Source: Glandiceps talaboti (Eukaryota > Hemichordata > Enteropneusta > Spengelidae). From it: 64,000 bases of DNA. Positions 20,862-33,990 of this stretch are shown here, one piece after another. The stretch is taken from positions 17,408,257 through 17,472,256 of the forward strand of contig NC_135569.1 in NCBI RefSeq assembly GCF_964340395.1, in the 5' to 3' direction. The first letter of the stretch is position 1, and each line of letters begins with the position of its first letter. Both the position numbers and the translations under genes were made by a program. The notes beneath the pieces were generated by a model. That model saw nothing but the letters and a program-made list of their open reading frames with translations, was not told the DNA's origin and made no database searches.

Positions 20862-22898
20862 AGTCTAGTAACAACAAACACATTGAAATCTGGTAACAGC
20901 AGACACATACAGCAGACACATTGAAATCTGGTAACAGCAGACGCATACAGCAGACACATTGAAATCTGGTAACAAGAGACACATTGAAATCTGGTAACAG
21001 CAGACACATTGAAATCTGGTAACAACAGACACATACAGCAGACACATTGAAATCTGGTAACAGCAGACACATACAGCAGACACATTGAAATCTGGTAACA
21101 GCAGACACATACAGCAGACACATTGAAATCTGGTAACAGCAGACACATATATACAGCAGACACATTGAAATCTGGTAACAGCAGACACATTGAAATCTGG
21201 TAACAGCAGACACATACAGCAGACACATTGAAATCTGGTAACAAGAGACACATTGAAATCTGGTAACAGCAGACACATTGAAATCTGGTAACAACAGACA
21301 CATACAGCAGACACATTGAAATCTGGTAACAAGAGACACATACAGCAGACACATTGAAATCTGGTAACAGCAGACACATACAGCAGACACATTGAAATCT
21401 GGTAACAGCAGACACATACAGCAGACACATTGAAATCTGGTAACAGCAGACACATACAGCAGACACATTGAAATCTGGTAACAGCAGACACATACAGCAG
21501 ACACATTGAAATCTGGTAACAGCAGACACATACAGCAGACACATTGAAATCTGGTAACAGCTAGCAGACACATTGGAATCTGGTAACAACAGACACATTG
21601 AAATCTGGTAACAGCAGACACATTGAAATCTGGTAACAGCAGACACATTGAAATCTGGTAACAGCAGACACATACAGCAGACACATTGAAATCTGGTAAC
21701 AGCTAGCAGACACATTGAAATCTGGTAACAGCAGACACATACAGCAGACACATTGAAATCTGGTAACAAGAGACACATTGAAATCTGGTAACAGCAGACA
21801 CATACAGCAGACACATTGAAATCTGGTAACAGCTAGCAGACACATTGAAATCTGGTAACAGCAGACACATTGAAATCTGGTAACAGCAGACACATTGAAA
21901 TCTGGTAACAGCAGACACATTGAAATCTGGTAACAAGAGACACATTGAAATCTGGTAACAGCAGACACATACAGCAGACACATTGAAATCTGGTAACAGC
22001 AGACACATACAGCAGACACATTGAAATCTGGTAACAGCAGACACATACAGCAGACACATTGAAATCTGGTAACAGCAGACACATACAGCAGACACATTGA
22101 AATCTGGTAACAGCAGACACATTGAAATCTGGTAACAGCAGACACATTGAAATCTGGTAACAGCAGACACATTGAAATCTGGTAACAGCAGACACATACA
22201 GCAGACACATTGAAATCTGGTAACAGCAGACACATTGAAATCTGGTAACAGCAGACACATACAGCAGACACATTGAAATCTGGTAACAACAGACACATTG
22301 AAATCTGGTAACAGCAGACACATACAGCAGACACATTGAAATCTGGTAACAGCAGACACATACAGCAGACACATTGAAATCTGGTAACAGCAGACACATA
22401 CAGCAGACACATTGAAATCTGGTAACAGCAGACACATACAGCAGACACATTGAAATCTGGTAACAGCAGACACATTGAAATCTGGTAACAGCAGACACAT
22501 TGAAATCTGGTAACAGCAGACACATTGAAATCTGGTAACAGCAGACACATACAGCAGACACATTGAAATCTGGTAACAGCAGACACATACAGCAGACACA
22601 TTGAAATCTGGTAACAGCAGACACATACAGCAGACACATTGAAATCTGGTAACAACAGACACATACAGCAGACACATTGAAATCTGGTAACAGCAGACAC
22701 ATACAGCAGACACATTGAAATCTGGTAACAGCAGACACATACAGCAGACACATTGAAATCTGGTAACAGCAGACACATACAGCAGACACATTGAAATCTG
22801 GTAACAACAGACACATACAGCAGACACATTGGAATCTGGTAACAGCAGACACATACAGCAGACACATTGAAATCTGGCAACAGCAGACACATTGAAAT
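20862..22898. repeat. 25/35-bp composite minisatellite, 2 kb
   Basis: Two unit types are mixed: a 25-bp unit (CAGACACATTGAAATCTGG plus TAACAG) and a 35-bp form that carries an extra CAGACACATA decamer. Rare variants (GGTAACAAGAGAC, GGTAACAACAGAC, AGCTAGCAGAC at about 21561, 21704 and 21833) mark larger duplicated blocks. The minus strand lacks stops in all three frames, producing several long overlapping Cys/Leu/Val frames up to 450 codons. Being open in all frames at once shows that this is repeat composition, not coding selection. Confidence 0.97.
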
Positions 22899-25800
22899 AA
22901 CAGGAAGATACATAATGTGACATCATTTTTCACGGCATTATCCTCAGTTGAAACATTTACTGAGTAAAATAGCTCATTTAATTTGTAATAAGAACTGCAT
23001 CACTTTTATCAACATATTTCATTCTGATGATTCTCTATTATTTCCTATTATTTGTGGTCTAGTATAGAAAGTCCAAGCCTCAAATGCCCCATTAGAGAAT
23101 TTTTTAGGAGTAAAAGTTTTCACACATCACTACCCTTGTAAAAGAATACGTAGGTGTGGAGATAAGAGATGGGCCAATTAAATTAGGCATTGACAATAAA
23201 GATTGAACCCTCTAAGTTACTGAAAAGAATGCCCTGATGTGGAATCTCACATTTGTCACGGAGCGTTGATGGAATAGGAAAGTTTAACTGCAGTGTTTTC
23301 AGACATAACAAAGGAATTATTCAAGGTGTAATGGGAAAATGTGAGAATACCTATAAGTCTATTCTAAACGATGCAAATATGATCAAAAAAGTAATTTGAG
23401 AAAAGATTCTATTCTGTGTAAGAAGTTAAATCTGTGTATTTGTTTGTTCGGCATCCGTCTAAATTAAAGCATGCTTTTCTGCTTGAATGCTACATTGATC
23501 AAATCCATGATTTGAAGTGGGCTATTGGGATGAGACCAAACTTTATGTGTCAGTGATGAAATTAGTTAAATACCTTGGTCCCTTATCTGCTTTGAATCAC
23601 CTTAGGGCCTCACCACCGCATTGCAGGGGAGGTAATTTGTCAGCTGGAGGGGGTGATGTTTGTTGCTATGACAACTGACCTCAAGAGGGCAGATTTTGGT
23701 AGCTCCTTAATGTTGCTTCAAGCGTAAACAACATCAGAATGGTATAGCCTTTGGATGATATTACAGATAGCTTTGCACATTCAAATAGCCCATCAATTAG
23801 TTGTCCCCTCTGGAACTAATGGAATATCCTAAAGTGTAAATTTTGAGGTAAAAAGTCTTAGAGAAGGTAATCCTTGTAATTACGGCGTTCCTTTGAAGTA
23901 ATTTCAGAAGTTGTTTTGGCATAGATGATCTTTTCAGTCAGAGTAGAGTTTAGCTGGTGCCGAGGCATGGCCTTTACTGGCCACATTAGGATACCCATTA
24001 TGCCTTGATTACACAGTGTCATAATGATTCAAATCATCAATGTTGTTGTGTCACCTGGAGGGACGTTTTCAGCCGAATTAATCTTCGGTGGACAACTTAA
24101 GCTGACAATAAGTTTGAGGATAGTATTAGGGCTGCTGGCATGGTTAATTGACAACGTATTCAATGAGTGTGTTTGATGAGTTGCAAATAGTCACTCGTTT
24201 TGAATGAGAATGATAATAGTATGAGTGGCTTTGTCATGGGGCAGATGTTACGTTAACAGACCCACACTCAGGTCACAGACACAGACACAGTCAGCTTTCC
24301 CCTTCCCACTCTCTGCATCCTCTCTTCACAACAGATGTCTGAGTTTTCTCCATGGTTACCATTTTCTGTCTAATGTACGACTGCTGAGCTTTCTAGCATC
24401 AGTTCTTCCACCATTCAGGTATGAAATTTGAAATGTTTTATTTCTATTTTGTAAGTTTGATACCAGCATTTCCTTGTTCTTTTCTGTTTGTTTTTCATTT
24501 TATACATTGCTTGTACAGATTTGTGAAATATTGGTAGTAGCATACCCCATTGCTCACTTAATAAGCAAGCCATGCTGTTTCAATCAAAGCTCTTTTTACT
24601 TGTTCTTGTTCAAAAACTTTTTGGGGGTTTGTAAAAAAATGTGCATGACATGAATAGTGTCAGCCTTGGTACGACACTTTTGATGGGTATTAACTATCAA
24701 ACCGATGTGCATCGGTGATTGTAGAAATTTGCGGTAGGTGACAGAACTGTGGTGAGGTTTTGTGGTAGTTGAATGTGAATTTAAATCAAATGCATTTGGG
24801 AAACTGAGTCGTAATAGCAGAGCAATCCATGTACATCATTCAACCAATTCTCTGAGTGCTCAGCTCGTCCCTTTGTAACTAGTGTTAGCTAACAATACAC
24901 GTCTCTCAGCCCAAATTATCTTTTTCAGTAACTTGTCACCATTTCAAATAACTTCACTTCAGTGGGCATTGTTCTAATAGTTTCTTGTGAAAAATGCAGC
25001 TTTGTTTGCCAATTACAGTAGTCACCGCATAAAACACATTTCGTCTAAAAGAAGATTTTAGGACAAATACATATGGCAAGACAGCTCAGCTTGGTGTATT
25101 AATTTACCATTGATAAAGGTATTAAGGAATTCACAAAGAAAATCTCACCAAATGTTGATCTGGCGAATATTGATTGAAAAAAGAACGATTAGGGGTTGTT
25201 TTGGGTATATAATAAGTCAAGTCAAAGCGTCTACAACTGGTTGGCTGCCTTCTAATGGTCTTGTATATAGAAATGATCATGGTCTGTGTTCATTCATAAT
25301 AGTGTACTGTACACGGTCTTCTCTAAGTGTAACTGACGTGATGTGCACATTTTTTAAACACCTTTTATTTCTACTGTGAAATTTCAATTTTTCACTGTGA
25401 CTCAAATTGTTGTCCACAGCTAATAATTTTTTTCTGTAGTTTTAATTTAATAGGTAACGTTTTTAAAAAAAATTTACTGGATAATTTTAACATTTATCTT
25501 TTCTTTCTGCCATCAACTTTCAATTTTAAATTTTTCTTCTTTTTATGAAAAACTAGTGATTTAATATATCACCTTTTTGTGTAAATCTCAAATATTCAAA
25601 TATTGATGATTTGACCATTTTTGCAATGAATTTGATTCAGTATCTCATTTTTCTTCCATACTTTTAAAGTTAATAGTTTTGAAAACATGTTATGATACTG
25701 AACTAAAAACTATCACTGATTTGATGAAATGTAGGTGATATTCTTCATCAAATAACACTACTGGGATCTTTCTGATCTTAATTTGTCATTCTGTTGTTCA

Positions 25801-28800
25801 AATATTATATATGTGTTGCTAGGTATAAAGTAGGAGGTATGTAAACTAATGTAAACACAATATTTGTACCAGATTAGACTTGCTGTATTCTTAAAATTCA
25901 AGTTCTTTGGTTAGGACACCATACCTGTACTGATATGTATGTTTACTATAAACTTACAACTATTTTCACCATTTTAATAACTAGCTCTGATCCAAAACTT
26001 TAATGTTGCTGTATTTAATTTTTTCATCAGTTGAAGAACATCACTTATAGAAATATTCCACAAATACTAATTTGTTGTTGACTAAATTTTGATGATAAGC
26101 ACTATGTGTTTATAAATTTGTCTATCATTTATCCAATTAGGTATTCTAGATCAGCTGACTGTTTTAATGTTGTCAAAGTAAAACTAGATTTCAGTGAAAT
26201 GTCAAAATATTTAAGATAAATGACATTTCCAAGTTTAAGTTGAAAAAACCCCACTCTGTTGTAAAATGAAATATAAAGTATTATGATATTTGAGTTAAGT
26301 TACAGTTTTAAGTTCTAGTAAAAAAACACCTCTTTATTAAAATAAAGTATGATATGTGATAATGGTAAAATTTAAGTTTAAGTAAAAAAACAACAACAGA
26401 ATAAAACACGCTGTTTTAAGATGAAGTGTGAATTATTAAAATATTTCAGCTACATGTATGGTTTAAGTGTCTACTGTAATAACAGCTATCTATTTAATGT
26501 GAACTGTAAAGACAGGATTGTCAATGTTAGATTTACATTGTCTATTAAAGGTTAAGACTTTAATCAGTAAATTTATGGCAGGATAATAGAATTAATGTTA
26601 ATGATTAAAACTAATTCAAGGACTGTGTTTCAGTCAAACTTTGCCTTCTGCTATAACAGTATGGTGATTTCCTGTCATAAGTTAATTTGTCTAATACACA
26701 GTGATATTCTAGTCTAAAAATATTTCAAATTTTTCACAAATTGTGTCTGTGATTCATAAAAAATACCAATCATTAATTTTTAGAAATACAAATGAATAAT
26801 GAGTTGACTTGTGGAAGGTAACCAGTTTGTAAATGTGTAGTAAAGTGTTTGAATAGAAATATAGAGAAAGGGGTATGGTATGAATGTGGAGGAAGGAGAG
26901 AGAGGGGTGAATTTCCTCTTTTCTCTTTCTTTCTTTGCATGAAATATTTGCTTGTGAATTGTTGACATTTTCAATAGGAACCATTAGATTGTCAACTGAA
27001 AAGAAAAATGTATTTTGTGTTTGTTCAGTTGTGTCAGAGGTGTCCATATCATGGTAAATATGGTTGTATGATTAATAGTAATAGGTGTCTGTACCCTAAG
27101 AAATGATGTGTTTGTTTAAATCAAGGGCGTGTATTAAGCACTGCAGTAAAAACTTGTGACTTCCTCTGCTATACTGATAGTATGCAACCAATGACAGAGG
27201 AATGGTATAGACATACTGAAACTGACTTCAAGCTAGAGAAGTGACTGCAAGCGACAGAAGTGATTACAAATAACAGAAAAGACTTCAAACAATATAAGTG
27301 AGTTTTGACAACAAGAGTGACTTTTTAATGCTAGAACTACTTGAAAGACAGGTAAGATTAACATAGTGTATGTGGTATGTGTCTTATCTATACTTGTCAA
27401 CTGTTCTGTTTTGACAACTTCTACACCGATGTAAGATATTATGGTACAGCTATTACTGCAGAAATACAATATTTTCTAACCTGTGTTTGAATTTTGTATC
27501 CAGCCAAGTTTGTACCTGGTGAAAAGGTATATATTGTCAGGTTTGCCACATTTAAAAATTTGTCTATAGAGATACGATGTTTTGTAACTTTGATAGATTT
27601 GTGTGTGAATTAATTCTCTACCCAGCTGAGTTTAATGTAAGGTGAAACAAATACACACACTTTTCAAATTGAAAGATACGGTGGTTGCTAACTTGTCTAG
27701 ATTGTAACTATTGTGTATCAACCTGAGTTTATCTCAGGATATACACAGATTATGGCTTCATGTCGTCACTGTGAAGTGATGTCTCTTTATGTGTCAGAGT
27801 TTTATTTGTTTTGGGGTGAATCAGTGAATATAATAAACTCTATTTGTATACTGTCTTGTGATACTGAAATAAGTCATTGTCACAGTATATCATACCTGTG
27901 CCAACTTAGACACCAACATCTGATTTTGTTCATGAAAATTGTAATGTTCAATTAGGAGTTTCTAACAAATTCTTTGCATTCTTGGTATCATACTAGTAAA
28001 ATAAGAGCTAGGAGGTAAACATATAACCTGGAATATTTAATAGTTACTAGTTTCAAAGCTTTGTGTTTTTAGTGTTGTGGTATATTTGATGCGGTATTCT
28101 GTCATGTAGAAAATATATTCTAAACTGTTACATTTAGTAATATTTGGTGACGGAGTTTCCAACAATTCTTAGTGTTCTTAGTGTTGTCGATGTTTTTGGT
28201 GTACTGAAACAGGAGATAGGCTTCAAAAGGGAGATGGGCCATGACTAAGGCAGTCATGCAGAAAATATTTATCATAGAGACATCATCTTCATTCAGCTAG
28301 CCACAGGTATTACTATCTATTTGATCAGTGTGGATAAACTGGTTTTGTCTTGTTTGTATAGTTACAGACAATCACTTGATTTATCTATTATGTCTAGTGT
28401 CACTGTTTGTTGTGTTTTTTTTGGGGGGACAGTCAGTGAAGGTTTCACTCTGGGCTCAAAGGTCAGGTGGTATTATTTAGTTCAACATTTGTGAGTGTGT
28501 ACCCTATATGTGTGACTTGAATAATATTCAAAATCAATCAATACAAATAGAAGTTGCCATTTTTATGATGACTTTGTACTAGGGTGTTAACTTCAAGGGA
28601 ATGGAAATGAAAAGGGAGAGGAACAAAACAACCTGACTAAGACTAAAACTGTGTTTCAAACGTCTAATTTTGATATAGATTAAATACTTTGACAAACAAT
28701 CTAAGTATCAAAATATATTTTAGTAAGGAACAGAACAGAATTAAATTTGGGTAATTAATAACATTTGATTCATAAATTACATTTATTACATTGCCATTTT

Positions 28801-28876
28801 ACTTGTCTTTTAAGTTTTGGTTGATTGAAATGTTTGTGTATGTTAGTGTCATATGTATGCAATCATGCATGCATGC
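22899..28876. other. About 6 kb of AT-rich sequence without a recognised gene
   Basis: CpG-poor and AT-rich, like intronic or intergenic DNA. The part 26200-26460 repeats AAGTNNAAGTNAAAAAA and ATAAAGTATNATGATAT words at about 85-bp spacing, an old tandem repeat. The part 27230-27310 repeats a 22-bp AGTGACTNCAANNNACAGAA word loosely. A more balanced block at 23560-24215 is listed separately. Short open frames (24225-24431, 25110-25379 plus; 26754-27047 minus) show no domain. Confidence 0.4.
23560..24215. promoter_or_regulatory. Candidate conserved non-coding block
   Basis: Base composition is more balanced than the flanks and the text is rich in homeodomain-like words (CAATTAG, GGTTAATTGAC, TAATGATTCAAATCATCA), with an X-box-like GTTGCTATGACAAC at 23662-23675. 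Such composition is typical of enhancers, but this is an impression from sequence alone with no alignment behind it. Confidence 0.2.
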
Positions 28877-28907
28877 ATGTGTCTGTCTGTCTGTCTGCCG
28901 GCCTGCC

Positions 28908-28960
<53 letters not shown>

Positions 28961-28962
28961 TC
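28877..28962. repeat. GTCT tetranucleotide microsatellite
   Basis: A (CTGT)n run of about 20 units, interrupted once by GCCGGCCTGCC near 28898, and preceded by ATGCATGCATGCATG. Open frames through it are Cys/Leu/Ser/Val runs and not genes. Confidence 0.97.
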
Positions 28963-29360
28963 TGTTTGTATGACTGTAGGTTTGTAGGTAGGATGGTTAG
29001 TAGGCAGGTAGTAGTTGTATGCATATGCATACTATGTGTACTTAGTAAGTGTTGATAGGCTGGTAGGTAGTAGTTGTATGCATACTATATCTACTTTATA
29101 GTAAGTTTTGACTTAAAACTAATCCTGATTTAGCTAGATTATAATTAAGATATGTGTGTGTATACTTAAATTGTTTAAATTGATCAAACCACAAATTTTT
29201 ATGGTATGTGTTATTTTGAAATATAGTATACTTGTATAACTATAGATTAACAAATCTAGAAATATGACAGCCATAAATATGACAGCCATAAATGTTGATA
29301 TATACAAAACATATTTTACTGAAATTTATGAAACACATGTTTTCTTCTTTGTATATTATG
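28963..29360. other. Spacer with a diverged duplication
   Basis: TAGGTAGTAGTTGTATGCATA words recur at about 29006 and 29066, showing an old 60-bp duplication. The rest is AT-rich and featureless. Confidence 0.45.
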
Positions 29361-31045
29361 AAGTGTACAACAGTCTACTCTGATAGACGTAGAATATATA
29401 AATCTGTCTACAGTGATAGACAGAATATATAAATCTGTCTACAGTGATAGATGTAGAATATATAAATCTGTCTACAGTGGTAGACGTAGAATATATAAAT
29501 CTGTCTACTCTGATAGACATAGAATATATAAATCTGTCTACAGTGATAGACAGAATATATAAATCTGTCTACAGTGATAGATGTAGAATATATAAATCTG
29601 TCTACAGTGATAGACGTAGAATATATACATGTCTACAGTGATAGACATAAAATATATAAATCTGTCTACAGTGATAGAATATATAAATCTGTCTACAGTG
29701 ATAGACGTAGAATATATACATGTCTACAGTGATAGACATAGAATATATAAATCTGTCTACAGTGATAGACATATAATATATAAATCTGTCTACAGTGATA
29801 GACAGAATATATAAATCTGTCTACAGTGATAGATGTAGAATATATAAATCTGTCTACAGTGGTAGACGTAGAATATATACATCTGTCTACAGTGATAGAC
29901 GTAGAATATATAAATCTGTCTACAGTGATAGACAGAATATATAAATCTGTCTACAGTGATAGATGTAGAATATATAAATCTGTCTACTCTGATAGACAGA
30001 ATATATAAATCTGTCTACAGTGATAGACGTAGAATATATAAATCTGTCTACAGTGATAGACAGAATATATAAATCTGTCTACAGTGGTAGACGTAGAATA
30101 TATAAATCTGTCTACTCTGATAGACATATAATATATAAATCTGTACAGTGATAGACATAAAATATATAAATCTGTCTACTCTGATAGATGTAGAATATAT
30201 AAATGTCTACAGTGATAGATGTAGAATATATACATCTGTCTACAGTGATAGACATAAAATATATAAATCTGTCTACAGTGATAGACATAGAATATATACA
30301 TCTGTCTACTCTGATAGATGTAGAATATATAAATCTGTCTACTCTGATAGACGTAGAATATATAAATCTGTCTACAGTGATAGACGTAGAATATATAAAT
30401 CTGTCTACAGTGATAGACATAGAATATATAAATGTCTACAGTGATAGACGTAGAATATATAAATCTGTCTACTCTGATAGACATAATATATAAATCTGTA
30501 CAGTGATAGACATAAAATATATAAATCTGTCTACTCTGATAGATGTAGAATATATAAATCTGTCTACAGTGATAGACGTAGAATATATACATGTCTACAG
30601 TGATAGACAAAATATATAAATCTGTCTACAGTGATAGAATATATAAATCTGTCTACAGTGGTAGATGTAGAATATATAAATCTGTCTACTCTGATAGACA
30701 TAATATATAAATCTGTCTACTCTGATAGATGTAGAATATAAAATCTGTCTACAGTGATAGACGTAGAATATATACATGTCTACAGTGATAGACATAAAAT
30801 ATATAAATCTGTCTACAGTGATAGAATATATAAATCTGTCTACAGTGATAGACGTAGAATATATAAATCTGTCTACAGTGATAGACATAAAATATATAAA
30901 TCTGTCTACTCTGATAGATTTAGAATATATAAATGTCTACAGTGATAGATGTAGAATATATACATCTGTCTACAGTGATAGACAGAATATATAAATCTGT
31001 CTACTCTGATAGACGTAGAATATATACATCTGTCTACAGTTTCTT
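29361..31045. repeat. 33-bp hairpin-bearing minisatellite, about 52 units
   Basis: The full unit has TATATAAATCTGTCTACAG plus TGATAGACGTAGAA (33 bp); shorter units lack GTAG or the TGT. Within nearly every unit GTCTA and TAGAC (or TAGAT) can pair around CAGTGA or CTCTGA, giving a repeated short hairpin, extended to 7 bp where the unit reads TAGACAG. Most variation is GACGTAG, GATGTAG or GACATAG, that is CG, TG or CA at one site. Short Ile/Tyr/Ser-rich open frames on both strands are by-products. Confidence 0.96.
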
Positions 31046-31061
31046 ATCACAAAAATTTAGT

Positions 31062-33355
31062 TGACCAAACTGATCACCAAACTGATCACCAAACCCAATC
31101 ACCAAACCGATCACCAAACCGATCAACATCAACAAACTGATCACCAAACCAATCACCAAACTGATCACCAAACCGATCACCAAACCAATCACCAAACCGA
31201 TCAACATCACCAAACTGATCACCAAACTGATCACCATCACAAAACCGAGCACCAAACTGAACACCAAACCAATCACCAAACCAATCACCAAAACTGATCA
31301 CCAAACCAATCACCATCACCAAACCGATCACCAAACCAATCTCCAAACTGATCACCATCACAAAACCGAGCACCAAACTGAACACCATCACCAAACCGAT
31401 CACAAACTGATCACCAAACTGATCACCAAACCGATCACCAAACCGATCACCAAACTGATCACCAAACCGATCACCAAACCGATCACCAAACTGATCACCA
31501 TCACCAAACCGATCACCAAACTGATCACCAAACTGATCACCAACCTGATCATCAAACCGATCACCAAACTGATCACCATCATCAAACCGATCACCAAACT
31601 GAACACCAAGCCGATTACCAAACTGATCACCAAACTGATCACCAACCTGAACACCAAACCAATCACCAAACTGATCATCAAACTGATCACCATCACCAAA
31701 CTGATCACCAAACCGATCACCAAACCAATCACCAAACCGATCACCAAACCAATCACCAAACCGATCACCAAACTGATCACCAAACCGATCACCATCACCA
31801 AACCGATCACCAAACTGATCTCCAAACCGATCATCAAACTGATCACCATCACCAAACCGATCACCAAACCAATCACCAAACCAATCACCAAACCGATCAC
31901 CAAACCAATCACCAAACCAATCACCAAACCGATCACCAAACCGATCACCATCACCAAACTGATCACCAAACCAATCACCAAACGATCACCAAACTGATCA
32001 CCAAATTGATCACCATCACCAAACTGATCACCAAACCAATCACCAAACCGATCAACATCACCAAACCAATCACCTAACAAACCGATCACCAAACTGATCA
32101 CCAAACCAATCACCAAACTGATCACCAAACTGATCACCATACCGATCACCATCACCAAACCAATCACCAAACCAATCACCTAACAAACCAATCACCAAAC
32201 TGATCACCAAACTGATCACCATCACAAAACCGGTCACCAAACTGATCACCAAACCAATCACCAAACTGATCAACATCACCAAACCAATCACCAAACCAGT
32301 CACCAAACTTATCAACATCACCAAACTGATCACCAAACCAATCACCAAACTGATCACCATCACAAAACCAATCACCAAACTGATCAACATCACCAAACTG
32401 ATCACCAAACTGATCACCAAACTGATCACCAAACCGATCACCTAACAAACCGATCACCAAACTAATCACCAAGCCGATCACCAAACCAATCACCAAACTG
32501 ATCACCATCACAAAACCGATCACCAAACTGAACACCATCACCAAACCGATCACCATCACCAAACCGATCACCTAACAAACCGATCACCAAACTAATCACC
32601 AAGCCGATCACCAAACCAATCACCAAACTGATCACCATCACAAAACCGATCACCAAACTGAACACCATCACCAAACCGATCCCCATCACCAAACCGATCA
32701 CCAAACTGATCACCAAACTGATCATCAAACTGATCACCATCACCAAACTGATCACCAAACTGATCTCCAAACCGATCATCAAACTGATCACCATCACCAA
32801 ACCGATCACCAAGCCGATCACCAAACTGATCACCAAACCAATCACCAAACCAATCACCAAACTGATCACCAAACCAATCACCAAACCGATCACCAAACTG
32901 ATCAACAAACCGATCACCATCACCAAACCGATCACCAAACCAATCACCAAACTGATCACCAAACCAATCACCAAACCGATCACCAAACCAATCACCATCA
33001 CCAAACTGATCACCATCACAAAACTGATCACCAAACCAATCACCAAACCAATCACCAAACTGATCACCAAACCAATCACCAAACCGATCACCAAACTGAT
33101 CAACAAACCGATCACCATCACCAAACCGATCACCAAACCAATCACCAAACTGATCACCAAACCAATCACCAAACCGATCACCAAACCAATCACCATCACC
33201 AAACTGATCACCATCACAAAACTGATCACCAAACCAATCACCAAACCAATCACCAAACCAATCACCAAACCAATCACCATCACCAAACCGATCACCAAAC
33301 CAATCACCAAACCAATCACCAAACCGATCACCAAACCAATCACCAAACTGATCAC
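31062..33355. repeat. 12-bp minisatellite with 6-bp half units, 2.3 kb
   Basis: The unit is CACCAAACCGAT, with CACCAAACTGAT and CACCAAACCAAT as the other common forms, and CACCAT six-base insertions that shift the phase. Higher-order duplication is visible: CACCTAACAAACCGATC recurs at 32439 and 32569 (130 bp), and CAACAAACCGATCACC at 32903 and 33101 (198 bp). The array starts within about 20 bp of the end of the 33-bp array. Minus-strand frames up to 297 codons translate as Ile-Gly-Leu-Val or Gly-Asp-Trp-Phe repeats in parallel frames; these are not credible proteins. Confidence 0.97.
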
Positions 33356-33990
33356 AGTGACTGTGAATAGAATTGGTGTGAAAACAAAATTTCAAGTTTG
33401 AGTCTATTTAACGACATTGGAAGGTATTCATTGGTTATGTGGCGAAAATGAAAGATTATGTGTCACTTGAGAGCCATCATTGCTTAGTGTACTCTGTACA
33501 AGAATACACAATTAACGACATTGAATTATACCTAGGAGACATTCCAAAGACGTCATTTGGCCATACAAAATTTGTGTCCAAGTATTAGTAGGGGAGATCT
33601 CCACTAAATGGTTAGGATATTTAAATCTTCCTAGAAAAGAGGACATTTAATGTTTAAGTGATTGCCCTATCAGATATAAATAGACTGTTCTTTTAAAGTG
33701 GTCTTCTACTTTATATTTCAAAGTACAATTCAAGAACTGCAGATTTTAAATAATGTTAATCTTATCTCCATATTTCAGTCAATTCTAATCTCATTTCAAA
33801 ATTTTGTTTTAGTTATGTGAGAATTGAAATATGTAAAATTAAGGTTGAGATGCAGGTTTGACAGCTCATTTTTCCTCCGGATTTTTATTTTGTCTCTCAT
33901 TGTCTTGTTATAATCATCCAAAGTTGTATTTTTGTGTTTTTTGCATAAATTACCGCTTTTCACACTTCTCAATGCAATATCTCTTGATTC
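33356..33990. other. AT-rich sequence, no gene recognised
   Basis: A CAGTGACTGTGAATAG word ends the array. TTCCTCCGGATT (33872-33883) is the exact reverse complement of AATCCGGAGGAA (34006-34017), a 12-bp inverted repeat 122 bp apart that may be the end of a small element reaching into the CpG-rich stretch. A minus-strand open frame at 33796-33996 has no ATG at its nominal start and no recognisable domain. Confidence 0.4.

Noticed and set aside
20837-22933. Very long minus-strand open frames (up to 450 codons) with Cys-Leu-Leu repeat peptides
   Set aside because: All three frames of the same strand are open over the same repeat, with periods of 25 and 35 bp that are not multiples of three. 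This reflects a stop-poor repeat unit, not a protein.
29361-31045. CRISPR array (regular repeats with short palindromes)
   Set aside because: There are no unique spacers: the whole 33-bp unit repeats. The context is eukaryotic and there are no cas genes.
31034-33395. Long frames reading as Ile-Gly-Leu-Val or Gly-Asp-Trp-Phe repeats, membrane-like in one frame
   Set aside because: They are translations of the 12-bp array in parallel frames. There is no non-repeat domain, start context or splice support.
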